DNA from: Armatimonadota bacterium
GTDB lineage: Bacteria; Armatimonadota; Zipacnadia; JAUWAU01
DNA: 64,000 nt
Reading direction: 5' to 3'
Assembly: GCA_030601885.1 (NCBI GenBank)
Contig: JAUWAU010000002.1
Coordinates: forward strand, 186,001-250,000
In this document: positions 1-8,872 of the stretch, piece after piece
Numbering within the stretch: the first letter of the stretch is position 1
Layout: each line of letters opens with the position of its first letter
Program-made: the position numbers and the translations under genes
Notes under the pieces: generated by a model
Database searches by the model: none
What the model was told of the DNA's origin: nothing
What the model saw: the letters and a program-made list of their open reading frames with translations, nothing else

Positions 1-142
1 GGCAGGACTCCTCGGACTCATGCTCACCTCACTCCGGAGCGGCATCCGGATGCTGCCGTAAGAACGCAAGAGGACGGGTCATCGTATAAGCCTCGTTGAC
101 GAACGCCGCGGCCTGTCGCGATGCCGCGGATGTAGGCCGGGC

Positions 143-3100
143 CTAGCGTGTCACCATGACGCCGAGGCCGGCGAGATCGTCCTCGCAGGCGATCCGATGC
201 GTAGTCTCGATGTGGTATTGGTCGCTATAGCGGTATCTGAACAGCAGGGCGTATTGACCCTCTTTCTCCGGCACCCACGTCGCTGTCAGGTTTGCAGGTG
301 AGGCCGCGGTCACCACGAGCACACGGTCGGGGGCTTGGCTCACGACAGGAGCGCGTGCTGCGGCGAGGATCTTCTCGGGCCGGAGCGGGAGCAGCACGTC
401 CTCACCGCCATCCACAGGCCGTGCGACAAGCGTGAGGCCCTCAAGCCAGTCGTCGCCGTCGTCGCGCTCCACGCGAGTGACCGTGATGTCGAAGCGCGCG
501 GTCTCCCCCACCTTCACTTCGGCGGGAACAAGCACCGTTGCCGTGAGTTCGACGAAGCGTTCCCGGTCATCCACGCTGTGCACGTACCGCACGAGGCCGG
601 TCCTGATGAGGTGCTTCAACGTGTGCACGCGCTCTTCCCAGTCGCTCTCCCCGCCGACCCGCACCACCTTCGCCGTGGAGTCGGGCACAAACCCCGGCTT
701 ACGGGCGTCAACGAGGATGCGGAGGAAGCGTTGCCCGGCGTATCGTGTCGCGCCGCGGGCCGGCGGGAGATGCGCCCCGTCACCATCGTGCCCGTCCCGG
801 CGCAGTGGCACTGATGCCTCGTACGCGCCGCCACCAACATCACGGGCAGCGAAGAAGCGTTGAGGAACCGCGCCCGGGCCGAAGCTGCCGCCCTCGTACA
901 CCAAGCCCACGCCCACGTACGCATCGTCCAGCGGACGGCCCCTCAGATCGGTCAAATGCACTTGCAGCTCCAGACGGTCGTCGAAGTCGAAGCTTTCCTT
1001 GTTCGTGCGCAGAACGCATCGAAGCGCCGGTGTTGTCGGCGGTCGGTCCTCGAGGCCGAAGGCACAGGCGTTGATGATGAGGCGCGACAGTCGCTCAAGG
1101 CCGCAGGCCGTATCCCGATCGTAGGATGAGTGCACCACGCCGCGGCGCGTCACGTTCCGGTGAAGCCCCACAACGGCGGCGATGTCCGCGCCGAATAGCC
1201 ACCAATTGCCCTCGCCTACGGTTTTCTGCACGACCACGGGAGCGCCGCCGGCTGCGCGCGCGGCGCCCCGCCATCCGTCGCCCGAAAGCTCGTGGATCGT
1301 CATCGCTCTCTGCCAGGCCTCCGACCCGGGCGCGACCCGGCCGAATCGCGTAATGGCCTCGGCGCGCGCCTGCCCGAGCTGCGGCACCGCCAGAGGCTGC
1401 TGTGCCCACTTCTCGACGCGTATGTCCTCTGTCAGCTCATGCACACGCCCCACCTGAACGCCCAACAGCCGCCTCAGCTTCTCATCCGCCCGGTACGCAG
1501 CCATGGAGACGACGACGTTCGTCCCTTGGGCGGCGAGCCGCTGAACGACGGCGAACTCATCCTCGCTCAGCGGCCTCGAAAGCGCGAGGATAATGGCGGC
1601 CGTGTCGACGTGCTTTGGGCGTCTGCCTCCATCCTGCTGGAAGAACTCGTCGGGCGACAGAGACGTCCGGATATCCTCGCCGCCGCGGAAGACGCCACGC
1701 GCCGGCAGTTCGAGGACGTATCTGGAGAAACTCCACCACACACCATCATCGTCGTCCAGCAGGGCTATGACGCGACGGCACGACGCATCGCGGCCAAGCG
1801 CCTCGGCAAGCCCATCCGCGCTCTCACTGAGTTTTTCGAGGGCCGCCCGCATGCCGGCGCCGTCCGCGGCGGCGACCACGACGAGGTACCGCTCGGGGAA
1901 GTAGGGATTCACCCGCTCCTGGATGAGGAACTTGCCGGTGGCCGGGAAGGTCGCGTCCGTGATGCCGAGCACACCGATGCGCTCGAGGCGGCGAATGCAC
2001 TCCGGCTGGTCGTCTCCGAAGCCACCGAGCACGACGACGTTCGCATCGAGCGAGGCGAGATCGAATCCCCGTCGGATCTCCTCAACCCTGACGATCTTGC
2101 CAAGGCGGGCCATGGCCGCCGCAAGCTGCTGGGCCTCCCCAAGGCGCTCCCGCGCGTGGGCGACGAGTATCTCCCCTGGTGTACTGCGGAGGAAGTACAT
2201 GGGGCTCTGGAATCCCCGCATCGCCCGACGTGCGGGGGTGTCGGCGGGACCGGGCGGCCAGACGTACGGGTACCAATCGCACCCCTTCTGCTGCGACCAG
2301 CGCAGCGTCTTGCGCCACGCCAGGCCTTCTTCGATGGGCACAGTGGTGAGGTCCTCGATGGGCATGACCACCCAGTTGAGCACGAACTCAGTGGACAGCA
2401 TCACGCCCGGCGTGCGAAGCATCGTGTCGAAGTACCGATAGATGTAGTGCGCCGATCCGCGCTCGGTCACACCGCCGACGCCAGCCGTCGCCCACGAGTA
2501 CTTCGGGCCGTTCCACTCTGTAATGCCAAAAGGCTTGTCCTCGAAAGCAGCGACGCGGGACAGCGACGCCAAGTCGGCAGCGATGGTGCACACGCGTCCC
2601 CCATACCGGCCGGTGTACTGGTTCACGCCGCTGTAATCCTCGCGCAGAACCGGCGCGACCCGGTTGAACGTGCCCGCCCGCACGTAGCCGACCGGGACGT
2701 CGGGCGACAACTCCTCCCGTACGCAGCGAGCCACCTCATCGAAGCAATGCCACAGCTCGGCGCCGTAGTAGGTGGGGAGGCTCGCGCCCCAGACGGCCAA
2801 CTCGGCCTCGTTGCCAATCTCCAATGTCAGGATCGAGGGATGATGCAGCGCCCGGCGCACCTCGCGCAGACGCTCCCGATAGTCCTCGAGTCCCCGCGCG
2901 GCGGTGACGTAGCTTCGAATGGCTGTATAGCTCGGTCTCATCGAGGCGAGAAACCCCAGGCCGCGCTCGTCGAATACCCGCCCGCGGTCGCCGTCGATCC
3001 CGCCCGAGCGGAAGCCGTAGGTGCGCTGGAAATCGAGCCACAGCTCCTCGAAAAGGTCAGCCTGCTGTTCGGCGACGGCTCCGGTTGGTGTTGGCCCCCC

Positions 3101-4648
3101 GCACACGGTGCCCGTGGGGAAGAAGGGCTGGCCATTCACCACCATGGCATAGTCGGTGAGCAGCAGCTCCCAGGCGTGCCGCATTGCGGCCGTGACGTCG
3201 GTCTCGACGCAGCGAATCTGGCGAAAGGCCACCTTGCCGCGCCATATGTCCTCGAGGCGATCGCCCCGCGACAGAGCCAGCACCAGTTCATACGTGTACG
3301 GGCAATCCGGGTACCAGTACCGCGGCGACGGAAGAACGAGGCGAAGACGCTCGCCTGCTTCGCGTGGCGCGGTGACTCTTTTGGTCTGCAGAGCCACGAC
3401 GTTGCCGGCCGCATCATGCAGCGCCGCATGGAGGCGGATGGCTCCGGGCGCGGCATAGAGGCGCACGGCAATGTCAACGATGCCCCGGTCTCGGGCAAGG
3501 TCGAGGTGCGGCGAGACGATAGGATCGAGCAGTCCCTCGTGCGCCCGCTCCGTGTCGGCTCGCATGAGGCGAGCATACTCATCCGGAACCGTCAGCTCCT
3601 GCCCGGCGTGCCGCGGGCCGAGAGGCTTCGGGCGCCAGGCGTGAAGCTGGGCCCACAGATAGAAGCGGCGCAGGTCCGGATCGCGCGCGAGCTGCCGTTT
3701 CAGCGCCAACGCTGCCTCCAGTTCGGCGAATGCGGCATCACGGGGGTCAGGCTCTTCCTGCAGCTCATCCAGGCGGTCCGCGGCTTCGGCGCCGCCCGCG
3801 AGCACGCTGGCTTCGATCTCGGCGAACGTGCGCCCCTCCTGGACGAGGAACCGGCGTTCTTGTACGGCGCGCCCATGCCTGGCGACGAGCCGATGAAACG
3901 GCGTGCCGGCTTCGGCGAGCAGTCGCTCGAGGTCGGCCCGGCGGCGCTGGAGCGTACGCGTGCGCTCGCGCCATACGGCCTGCTGGATCAGCAACTCCCG
4001 CGCGAGGTTCCGATACCGCCGCTGCTCGGCCGTCGCCCGCGGCTCAGACGGCGGTGGCTCGCACTCGAATAGCGCGAGGTCGTCGAACCATGCCTGGCCG
4101 TGGCCGGCCTCGCCGCGCACTCGGCACGAGACTTGAAGCTGGCTCGCACGTGAGTCCCGTGCATCCGGGAGCAGCAGCATCTCGACTCCGTGCCACGGGC
4201 GCACGCCGCGGACGCCGCGTGTTTGCTGGAGGCTCAGCCAATTGTCGTCGCTGAACCACGACGCGACAATGTAAGCCTCCTCGCCCCCTCGCAGGTCCGT
4301 GCGGATCCAGCCCCTCAGCAGGTACGCCTTCTCTGGCTCGATCGCCAGCCGCTCCGCGCCCACGGCATACCGGTTCGTAACATCCGATATTTCAGCGCAG
4401 CGTTTGCCCCCGTGAGGCTGCTCCGTACTCAGGCGCGCACGCCCGGCGCACTCGCCCCAATCGGGGCTGAAAAAGCCCTCCCAGCCCTCGGCGAATCCCG
4501 TCCCGGCGTCTACTGCCTCGAAGCCGTCATTGGGCACGAGGTTCCCACCACGCAGTTTCACCTCGGCCCCACTTCCGATGGTGGCGAAGAGCGCCCATGC
4601 GATGATTGCCGGCGTTGCCCGTCTGCCGAAAGCACAAATAGTGCTCAT
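143..4648 (-). CDS. Large secreted multidomain glycoside-hydrolase-like protein
   Basis: This gene encodes 1501 aa with a signal peptide (residues about 10-28). A carbohydrate-binding-like jelly roll (about 30-195, opening NLVPNDGFE) is followed by a charged helical stretch (about 200-340), a beta-sandwich (about 390-490) and a GH-A-clan-like TIM barrel (about 500-760). The barrel has an Asn-Glu pair in LEIGNEAELAVW (E614, candidate acid/base) and E711 in GITEWNGP (candidate nucleophile). The remaining 700 residues resemble glutamine-amidotransferase-like folds and Ig-like domains. The ATG at 4648 is chosen because AAGGAG lies 7-9 nt upstream; an earlier in-frame start at 4675 lacks this. It is transcribed divergently from the UroD-like gene. 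Polysaccharide degradation at the cell surface is inferred from the architecture; the GH family cannot be named. Confidence 0.75.
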   Translation of the reverse strand: MSTICAFGRRATPAIIAWALFATIGSGAEVKLRGGNLVPNDGFEAVDAGTGFAEGWEGFFSPDWGECAGRARLSTEQPHGGKRCAEISDVTNRYAVGAERLAIEPEKAYLLRGWIRTDLRGGEEAYIVASWFSDDNWLSLQQTRGVRGVRPWHGVEMLLLPDARDSRASQLQVSCRVRGEAGHGQAWFDDLALFECEPPPSEPRATAEQRRYRNLARELLIQQAVWRERTRTLQRRRADLERLLAEAGTPFHRLVARHGRAVQERRFLVQEGRTFAEIEASVLAGGAEAADRLDELQEEPDPRDAAFAELEAALALKRQLARDPDLRRFYLWAQLHAWRPKPLGPRHAGQELTVPDEYARLMRADTERAHEGLLDPIVSPHLDLARDRGIVDIAVRLYAAPGAIRLHAALHDAAGNVVALQTKRVTAPREAGERLRLVLPSPRYWYPDCPYTYELVLALSRGDRLEDIWRGKVAFRQIRCVETDVTAAMRHAWELLLTDYAMVVNGQPFFPTGTVCGGPTPTGAVAEQQADLFEELWLDFQRTYGFRSGGIDGDRGRVFDERGLGFLASMRPSYTAIRSYVTAARGLEDYRERLREVRRALHHPSILTLEIGNEAELAVWGASLPTYYGAELWHCFDEVARCVREELSPDVPVGYVRAGTFNRVAPVLREDYSGVNQYTGRYGGRVCTIAADLASLSRVAAFEDKPFGITEWNGPKYSWATAGVGGVTERGSAHYIYRYFDTMLRTPGVMLSTEFVLNWVVMPIEDLTTVPIEEGLAWRKTLRWSQQKGCDWYPYVWPPGPADTPARRAMRGFQSPMYFLRSTPGEILVAHARERLGEAQQLAAAMARLGKIVRVEEIRRGFDLASLDANVVVLGGFGDDQPECIRRLERIGVLGITDATFPATGKFLIQERVNPYFPERYLVVVAAADGAGMRAALEKLSESADGLAEALGRDASCRRVIALLDDDDGVWWSFSRYVLELPARGVFRGGEDIRTSLSPDEFFQQDGGRRPKHVDTAAIILALSRPLSEDEFAVVQRLAAQGTNVVVSMAAYRADEKLRRLLGVQVGRVHELTEDIRVEKWAQQPLAVPQLGQARAEAITRFGRVAPGSEAWQRAMTIHELSGDGWRGAARAAGGAPVVVQKTVGEGNWWLFGADIAAVVGLHRNVTRRGVVHSSYDRDTACGLERLSRLIINACAFGLEDRPPTTPALRCVLRTNKESFDFDDRLELQVHLTDLRGRPLDDAYVGVGLVYEGGSFGPGAVPQRFFAARDVGGGAYEASVPLRRDGHDGDGAHLPPARGATRYAGQRFLRILVDARKPGFVPDSTAKVVRVGGESDWEERVHTLKHLIRTGLVRYVHSVDDRERFVELTATVLVPAEVKVGETARFDITVTRVERDDGDDWLEGLTLVARPVDGGEDVLLPLRPEKILAAARAPVVSQAPDRVLVVTAASPANLTATWVPEKEGQYALLFRYRYSDQYHIETTHRIACEDDLAGLGVMVTR

Positions 4649-4899
4649 GCATATGCTCCTTCCAGGCCCTGCCACGCCCGCTCCCAGCGGGCGGCATTCA
4701 GGGACGGAGCTGCATTGTGTTGCCGAACGAGGCGGATTTCCGCATAGGAAGCCGGGTTACCTGTCGCCGGAGGGAAACGGCGAGGTCTGTTGCACGGCGA
4801 CGCGGTCAGGCAGGCGTCTGCGCCCGCTCTGCGGAACTGTATTGCGTTCGGTGCGATCGCGGCACTCGGCAACTCGAAGTCATGCGTTGAGGTGAACCT
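4649..4899. promoter_or_regulatory. Divergent intergenic region
   Basis: These 251 bp separate the divergent glycoside-hydrolase-like and UroD-like genes and must hold both promoters. A perfect 7-bp stem with a 3-nt loop (4676-4692, GCCCGCT / AGCGGGC) lies in the presumed leader of the minus-strand gene. GAGGTGAACCT directly before 4900 is the ribosome binding site for the plus-strand gene. No convincing -35/-10 pair was identified. Confidence 0.35.
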
Positions 4900-6042
4900 A
4901 TGCTGCCGAAGGAACGCGTGCTCGCCATTTTCGAGCACCGGCCAACGGACATCGTTCCGACGTATCAGGCAGGACTATCGTCGCGGGTGGCCTCGGCGCT
5001 GCTCGGCCGGGAGGCGTACGTCGGTGGCGGGATACAGCAGTGGCGTGAGTCGAAGGCCCTCTGGGAGGGCGAGGCGGCACATCGGGAGTTCCGCGAGCGC
5101 TCTCGCCAGGACGCCCACGACCTCGCCAACGCCCTGAACGTGGACTACGTCCGCCCAGCTTACTGGCGGAAGAACGAGAAGCCCACGCGGAAGATCGACA
5201 AGTCTACCTTCATGTTCGGCGACCCGGGCGACGCCTGGTACGTAATGCGATTTGATCCCGAGACGGAGCTCTACCAGGTGGTGGATTCCCAACACCGGGC
5301 CGAACCGACGCTCGTGGACATCGAGCGGCGCGTCGAGGCTCTGGAGACTTCAGCGCCGCGCCACAGCCCTACTCCGGAGAGCTTCGCCGATTCAGCGGCG
5401 GCCCTGGAAGTATTCGGGCACGAGCGAGCAGTGCCGGGCGGCGGCGTCGGCATCTGCGTTCCCCGCGAGGCCGTCTGGCTTGAGGCGGTGGCGCTGCGGC
5501 CCGACCTCGTCGCCCGTCATCTGGACGCGCAGGCGGAGCGCAGCGTGCGCAGCATCGCCTGCCAGGCGAAGATGGGGCTCCGATTCCTGCAGGGCGGGGG
5601 CGACTTCGCCGGCAAGAACGGGCCCTTCTATTCGCCGAAGGCGTTTCACCAGCTCATGCTGCCGGCACTGCAGAAAGTGTCGGCCGCCTGTCACGAGCAT
5701 GGATGTTTCCATATGTTCGCCAGCGACGGAGACCTCTGGCCGGTGGCCGAAGACCTGTTCGGCGCCTCCGGCGTGGATGCATTCTACGAGATCGACCGGC
5801 AGGCGGGCATGGATCTGCGGGCGTTGCGACAGCGCTACCCGGAGCTGACCCTTCTGGGTGGGATCAGCTCGGAGACGCTCCATTGCGGCACGCGGGACGA
5901 GGTCGTTGCGGAAGCCCGGTCGGCCCTCGAGGTGGCCAGAGAGATGGGCAGTATCATGGTGGGCTGCTCGAATCAGATCGTGGCGCAGACGCCCATCGAG
6001 AATCTCATGGCCATGCTTGAGACCGTCAACGAGCATCGCTAG
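4900..6042 (+). CDS. Uroporphyrinogen decarboxylase-like protein (UroD/MtaA/CmuA superfamily)
   Basis: The 380-aa protein begins MLPKERVLAIFEHRPTDIVP, the usual opening of UroD-like TIM barrels, and contains the glycine-rich RFLQGGGDFAGKNGP segment and FASDGDLWPVAEDLF near the C-terminal barrel strands. The superfamily includes haem-pathway UroD and corrinoid-dependent methyltransferases. The many environmental paralogues that sit beside sugar-degradation genes, as here, are usually not haem enzymes, so a methyltransferase-like or unknown role is more likely than decarboxylation. The start is supported by GAGGTGAACCT immediately upstream. A strong hairpin follows 46 nt after the stop. Confidence 0.8.
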   Translation: MLPKERVLAIFEHRPTDIVPTYQAGLSSRVASALLGREAYVGGGIQQWRESKALWEGEAAHREFRERSRQDAHDLANALNVDYVRPAYWRKNEKPTRKIDKSTFMFGDPGDAWYVMRFDPETELYQVVDSQHRAEPTLVDIERRVEALETSAPRHSPTPESFADSAAALEVFGHERAVPGGGVGICVPREAVWLEAVALRPDLVARHLDAQAERSVRSIACQAKMGLRFLQGGGDFAGKNGPFYSPKAFHQLMLPALQKVSAACHEHGCFHMFASDGDLWPVAEDLFGASGVDAFYEIDRQAGMDLRALRQRYPELTLLGGISSETLHCGTRDEVVAEARSALEVAREMGSIMVGCSNQIVAQTPIENLMAMLETVNEHR

Positions 6043-6088
6043 GTCACCAACCGCAGTTGGCGATCTTGGGCGTCGGGCTTCAGCGACC

Positions 6089-6129
6089 ATGGCAGTAGGG
6101 GCGACCAAGCTGGTCGCTCCTACTGCCAT
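6089..6129 (+). terminator. 18-bp-stem hairpin after the UroD-like gene (terminator or REP-like)
   Basis: ATGGCAGTAGGGGCGACC pairs with GGTCGCTCCTACTGCCAT across a 5-nt loop, with a single G-U pair and otherwise perfect complementarity. TTTGC follows on the plus strand. Its position 46 nt after a stop codon suggests a terminator. Its core GTAGGGGCGACC recurs in the hairpin at 58017, so it may also belong to a dispersed palindromic repeat family. Confidence 0.55.
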
Positions 6130-7023
6130 TTGCTATCAGGAGCTTGAAAAAGCGCTAAAGCGTGAGCGAGAGCACGCCGATATATGAAAGTGAGAAGGAT
6201 TGCTCGGGACGGCGTCTCGCACGACAGCAGACCGACTCGGGCGAAGCTCCAGTGAATGTGCCGCAGAGAATATGCAAGAGCAGTTTCGACACTGCCAGGC
6301 AGAGATCCGCTACGAGCGGCTCAGCTTGTGCCTTTGTGTCGATCAAGCCACGCGTCTGCGATCAAGCGCGGGCGATGGCAATGAAGGCGCCCGGTGTGTC
6401 ATGGGTTCCTCTCCCTCCTCGGGCGCCATGGCAGGTACACGCGGCCGCGCCGTCGATGATCCCTGCCGGCGCATATCCCCTCCCCACCCCAGCCGCTGTC
6501 CCTGCATGCATTGCCACAACGTCGTTCCCCCCGCAGCGCCGACGCCACAACACACCCGTGCTCCGGGACGCCGAACGTTCCTGGGCGGGCGCGTGGCTGC
6601 CAATTCACGCTCTGCCTCCGGGCGGAGCGATGCCGTAGCGACGTTGCATGGCGCCACTTCGGACACGCATCGAGGGCTGCTGGCTCGGCCAGACGCGGAT
6701 TTGACAGACAGCCACAAGAGCACCAGTTGATCCAGAGGGGCTGCCGGCACAGCGTCGTAGGCGAGCGGGCGCGAGCCAGCCCGACGCTAGCGCCGCACAG
6801 TTGCCGACTGACGCACCAGCTAAAGCACTGGAGTACGAGCCATCGATTGCAGCCTCGGCCGGCCAGCAGCCCCCTGCAGCCGCCCGTCCTCACACACCGT
6901 CATCGACCCCGGAGCCGTGCCGACCTCTGGCCTCGTTTCGTCTCCCGACTCCCATGCCGCCGCACCACATGCCGCCCTGTGCAGGGGCCGGGCACACAGC
7001 GGCGAATAACACCCCGAACGAGG

Positions 7024-7062
7024 CATGATGTCTGCCGCGCCAGTGGCGCGGCGGACATCATG
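7024..7062. repeat. 18-bp-stem hairpin upstream of the secreted TIM-barrel gene
   Basis: CATGATGTCTGCCGCGCC pairs with GGCGCGGCGGACATCATG around a 3-nt loop (AGT), with one G-U pair. It ends 33 nt before the ATG at 7096 and about 17 nt before the GGGAGGG ribosome binding site, so it could be a leader structure, an operator, or a palindromic repeat. No U-tract follows on either strand. Confidence 0.5.
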
Positions 7063-7095
7063 ACCACACCACGACTCCCGGGAGGGCACGCGAAG

Positions 7096-7974
7096 ATGCG
7101 TCATGGTCACGCCAGTGGCATTGTGCTGCTGTGTTGCCTCATGCTGGCGAGCACTTGGAGCGCGGCACGGGCACAGAAGCACCGGAGAGAAAACGTAGTG
7201 AGCTGCGAGACGTACAGCTTGCGGCAAATGCTCCGGGACGGGACGCTATCGCTCGAAGGCACGCCGGCAGCGCTCAAGGAGCTCGGGATCAGAGGCATAG
7301 CGCTGAACGACATGTTCTTCGAATCCTGGGACCAGGCGTACTTGGACAAGATCAAAGAAGCTGTCGCGGAGGCGGACGGCATCATTACGGGCGTCATATT
7401 GGGCGGCAACCTCGCCACACCGGACGAGGCGAAGCGGGAGGAACAGATCGAGACGGCCAAGGAGCGCATGCGGGCAGCCGCCTATTTGGGCGCTCCCCTG
7501 GTACGTATCAATGCGGGGCGGGTCGCTGAGGGAGAAGACGACGACACGGTGGGCGTGCAGCGAGTGATCGGCGCCTTCAACCAACTCCTGCCGCTGGCCA
7601 GGGAGCTGAACCTGAAGATCACCATCGAGAACCACGGCGGCGTCTCTCGCTCAGCCGACAACATCGTGCAGATCATCAAGGGCACGGACCCAGAGTGGGT
7701 GGGCGCCTGCCTGGACTTCCTGAACTGGCCCAAGGAACCGCGCAACCTGCGGTACCGAGAGTGCAGGAAGCTGGCCCGGTACAGCTATCATGTGCACGCG
7801 AAGGCCAAGAGCTTCGACGCCAACGGCGAGGAGACCGAGATCAAGTATCGGCGCGTGCTGCGCATGCTGAAGCGCGCCAAGTATGCCGGGGCGCTCTCCA
7901 TCGAATTCGAGGGCAAGAGCGACCCGATCGAGGGCATCAAGAAGACGCGGGATCTGATTCTGAAGTACTGGTAG
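7096..7974 (+). CDS. Secreted xylose-isomerase-like TIM-barrel protein
   Basis: The 292-aa protein has a signal peptide (about residues 1-27, ending ARAQ) and then a sugar phosphate isomerase/epimerase barrel (AP-endonuclease 2 family). Conserved segments are VRINAGR, TIENHGG (catalytic or metal-ligand Glu), CLDFLNWP (metal-ligand Asp) and EFEGKSD near the end. The same motifs occur in the paralogue at 62536, which has no signal peptide. GGGAGGG 9 nt upstream selects the ATG at 7096 over an in-frame ATG at 7060. The likely role is isomerisation or epimerisation of a sugar outside the cytoplasm; the substrate is unknown. The gene converges on the flagellar cluster with a 46-bp gap. Confidence 0.8.
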   Translation: MRHGHASGIVLLCCLMLASTWSAARAQKHRRENVVSCETYSLRQMLRDGTLSLEGTPAALKELGIRGIALNDMFFESWDQAYLDKIKEAVAEADGIITGVILGGNLATPDEAKREEQIETAKERMRAAAYLGAPLVRINAGRVAEGEDDDTVGVQRVIGAFNQLLPLARELNLKITIENHGGVSRSADNIVQIIKGTDPEWVGACLDFLNWPKEPRNLRYRECRKLARYSYHVHAKAKSFDANGEETEIKYRRVLRMLKRAKYAGALSIEFEGKSDPIEGIKKTRDLILKYW

Positions 7975-8020
7975 CGGCTCTGATTGCCCGGGTGAGCGGC
8001 CGGCGTTCCCGGCGAGCACA

Positions 8021-8470
8021 TCATCTGCTTTGGGAGACGAAGCGGGGATGTCCGATCCGGGGGGCGGCGTACGTGCGGCGTGCGTGCTTGTTCTCAGCCA
8101 TGCGGGTGAGGGCCTGCCTGTGCCGGGTGAGCTGCTCCTGCAGCGCGGCGAGGCATGCAGCATCGGCCTTCGCGGCGGCATCAGCCAGAGCAGCCAACTC
8201 CGGATGGGCGACCTGCGCACCAGCATGCTCTCCGGCGGCGTCGGCCGGCGCGGCGAGCAGCTCACTGAACTCTGTGATGAGGCGGTCGCGCTCGGCGGCG
8301 GCACCGCTGGCAGCCTCAAGCTGCCCCGACGAAAGGGCGTCGCAGCACTGCTTGGTCGTCGTCAGCAGCGACTCCAATACCGTCCCCAACGACCTCTGCG
8401 GCGCTTGCGCGATCGGCGCCTCCGCTGCCGACGGCTTCGGCTGACTTGGCCTCTGCCTGTCGCCACGCAT
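8021..8470 (-). CDS. FliT/FlgN-like flagellar chaperone candidate
   Basis: This last gene of the flagellar cluster encodes a small, mostly helical, Ala/Glu/Arg-rich protein of up to 149 aa. It has heptad-like runs around TVLESLLTTTKQCCDALSSG and ACLAALQEQLTRHRQALTRM, as in FliT/FlgN chaperones. Position directly after fliS, as in many fliD-fliS-fliT operons, is the main support. From the first possible start it overlaps fliS by 155 nt in another frame. A TTG at 8377 with GGGG about 6 nt upstream would shorten it to about 118 aa, closer to the usual FliT length and with less overlap. FliT caps the FliD C-terminus before export. Confidence 0.6.
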   Translation of the reverse strand: MRGDRQRPSQPKPSAAEAPIAQAPQRSLGTVLESLLTTTKQCCDALSSGQLEAASGAAAERDRLITEFSELLAAPADAAGEHAGAQVAHPELAALADAAAKADAACLAALQEQLTRHRQALTRMAENKHARRTYAAPRIGHPRFVSQSR

Positions 8471-8813
8471 CGGCTAGCCCCTCCAATAGGCGTATGACCT
8501 CACTGAGCTTGCCGGCATCGTCGCTCAGGTCTGCCTCGATGAGCCGGCGGTACATGTACCCGTACAGCGCCATCAGCCGGTCGGCGAACCCTCCTCCTGC
8601 TTCCGTGTCCAGAGAGCACTGCAGTTCGGTGATAATGCGGCGGGCTTTGTCAATGGCGTCCGAGCGCTGCTCGATCTCCCCGCTTTCCATAAGCTCCAAT
8701 GCCACCCGCAGAGCCGCCAGCGCCCCATCGTACAGCAGAATAATGAGCCCCAGGGGCGTACTGCACTGCACAGCCGTGTGCTGGTAGGCAGTAAGCACCG
8801 TCTTGTTATTCAC
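8316..8813 (-). CDS. fliS: Flagellin chaperone FliS
   Basis: The 165-aa protein has the FliS signature: N-terminal AYQHTAVQCSTPLGLIILLYDGALAAL, then the helices containing RIITELQCSLDTEAGG and LYGYMYRRLIEA. FliS binds the flagellin C-terminus in the cytoplasm and prevents premature polymerisation. The start is a GTG with GGAGA 9 nt upstream. The conserved part ends near residue 125; the last 40 residues are low-complexity and overlap the following chaperone gene in another frame, so the true end of the functional domain precedes the overlap. Confidence 0.93.
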   Translation of the reverse strand: MNNKTVLTAYQHTAVQCSTPLGLIILLYDGALAALRVALELMESGEIEQRSDAIDKARRIITELQCSLDTEAGGGFADRLMALYGYMYRRLIEADLSDDAGKLSEVIRLLEGLADAWRQAEAKSAEAVGSGGADRASAAEVVGDGIGVAADDDQAVLRRPFVGAA

Positions 8814-8872
8814 GGCTAACGTTCTCCTGTGGGCCCCTGCGCCGGCGGTTATTGCCCATCCAAATCAGGTTG

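Larger units (their letters stand above)
6043..7095. other. Long intergenic stretch without a convincing gene
   Basis: This stretch of about 1.05 kb has open frames on both strands, but their translations are rich in Arg, Pro, Ser and Cys, lack recognisable motifs and overlap one another, as expected of chance frames in GC-rich DNA. It holds two long hairpins (6089-6129 and 7024-7062), described separately. The final 35 bp contain the ribosome binding site of the gene at 7096. A small RNA or decayed gene cannot be excluded. Confidence 0.5.

Noticed and set aside
1292..4072. 926-aa plus-strand open frame
   Set aside because: It is antisense to the glycoside-hydrolase-like gene. Its translation is rich in Arg, His and Pro and lacks motifs, while the minus strand has a signal peptide, ribosome binding site and domain structure.
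6162..6750. Open frames on both strands in the 6.0-7.1 kb gap
   Set aside because: Both translations are low-complexity and rich in Cys, Arg and Pro, and no ribosome binding site or domain is seen.
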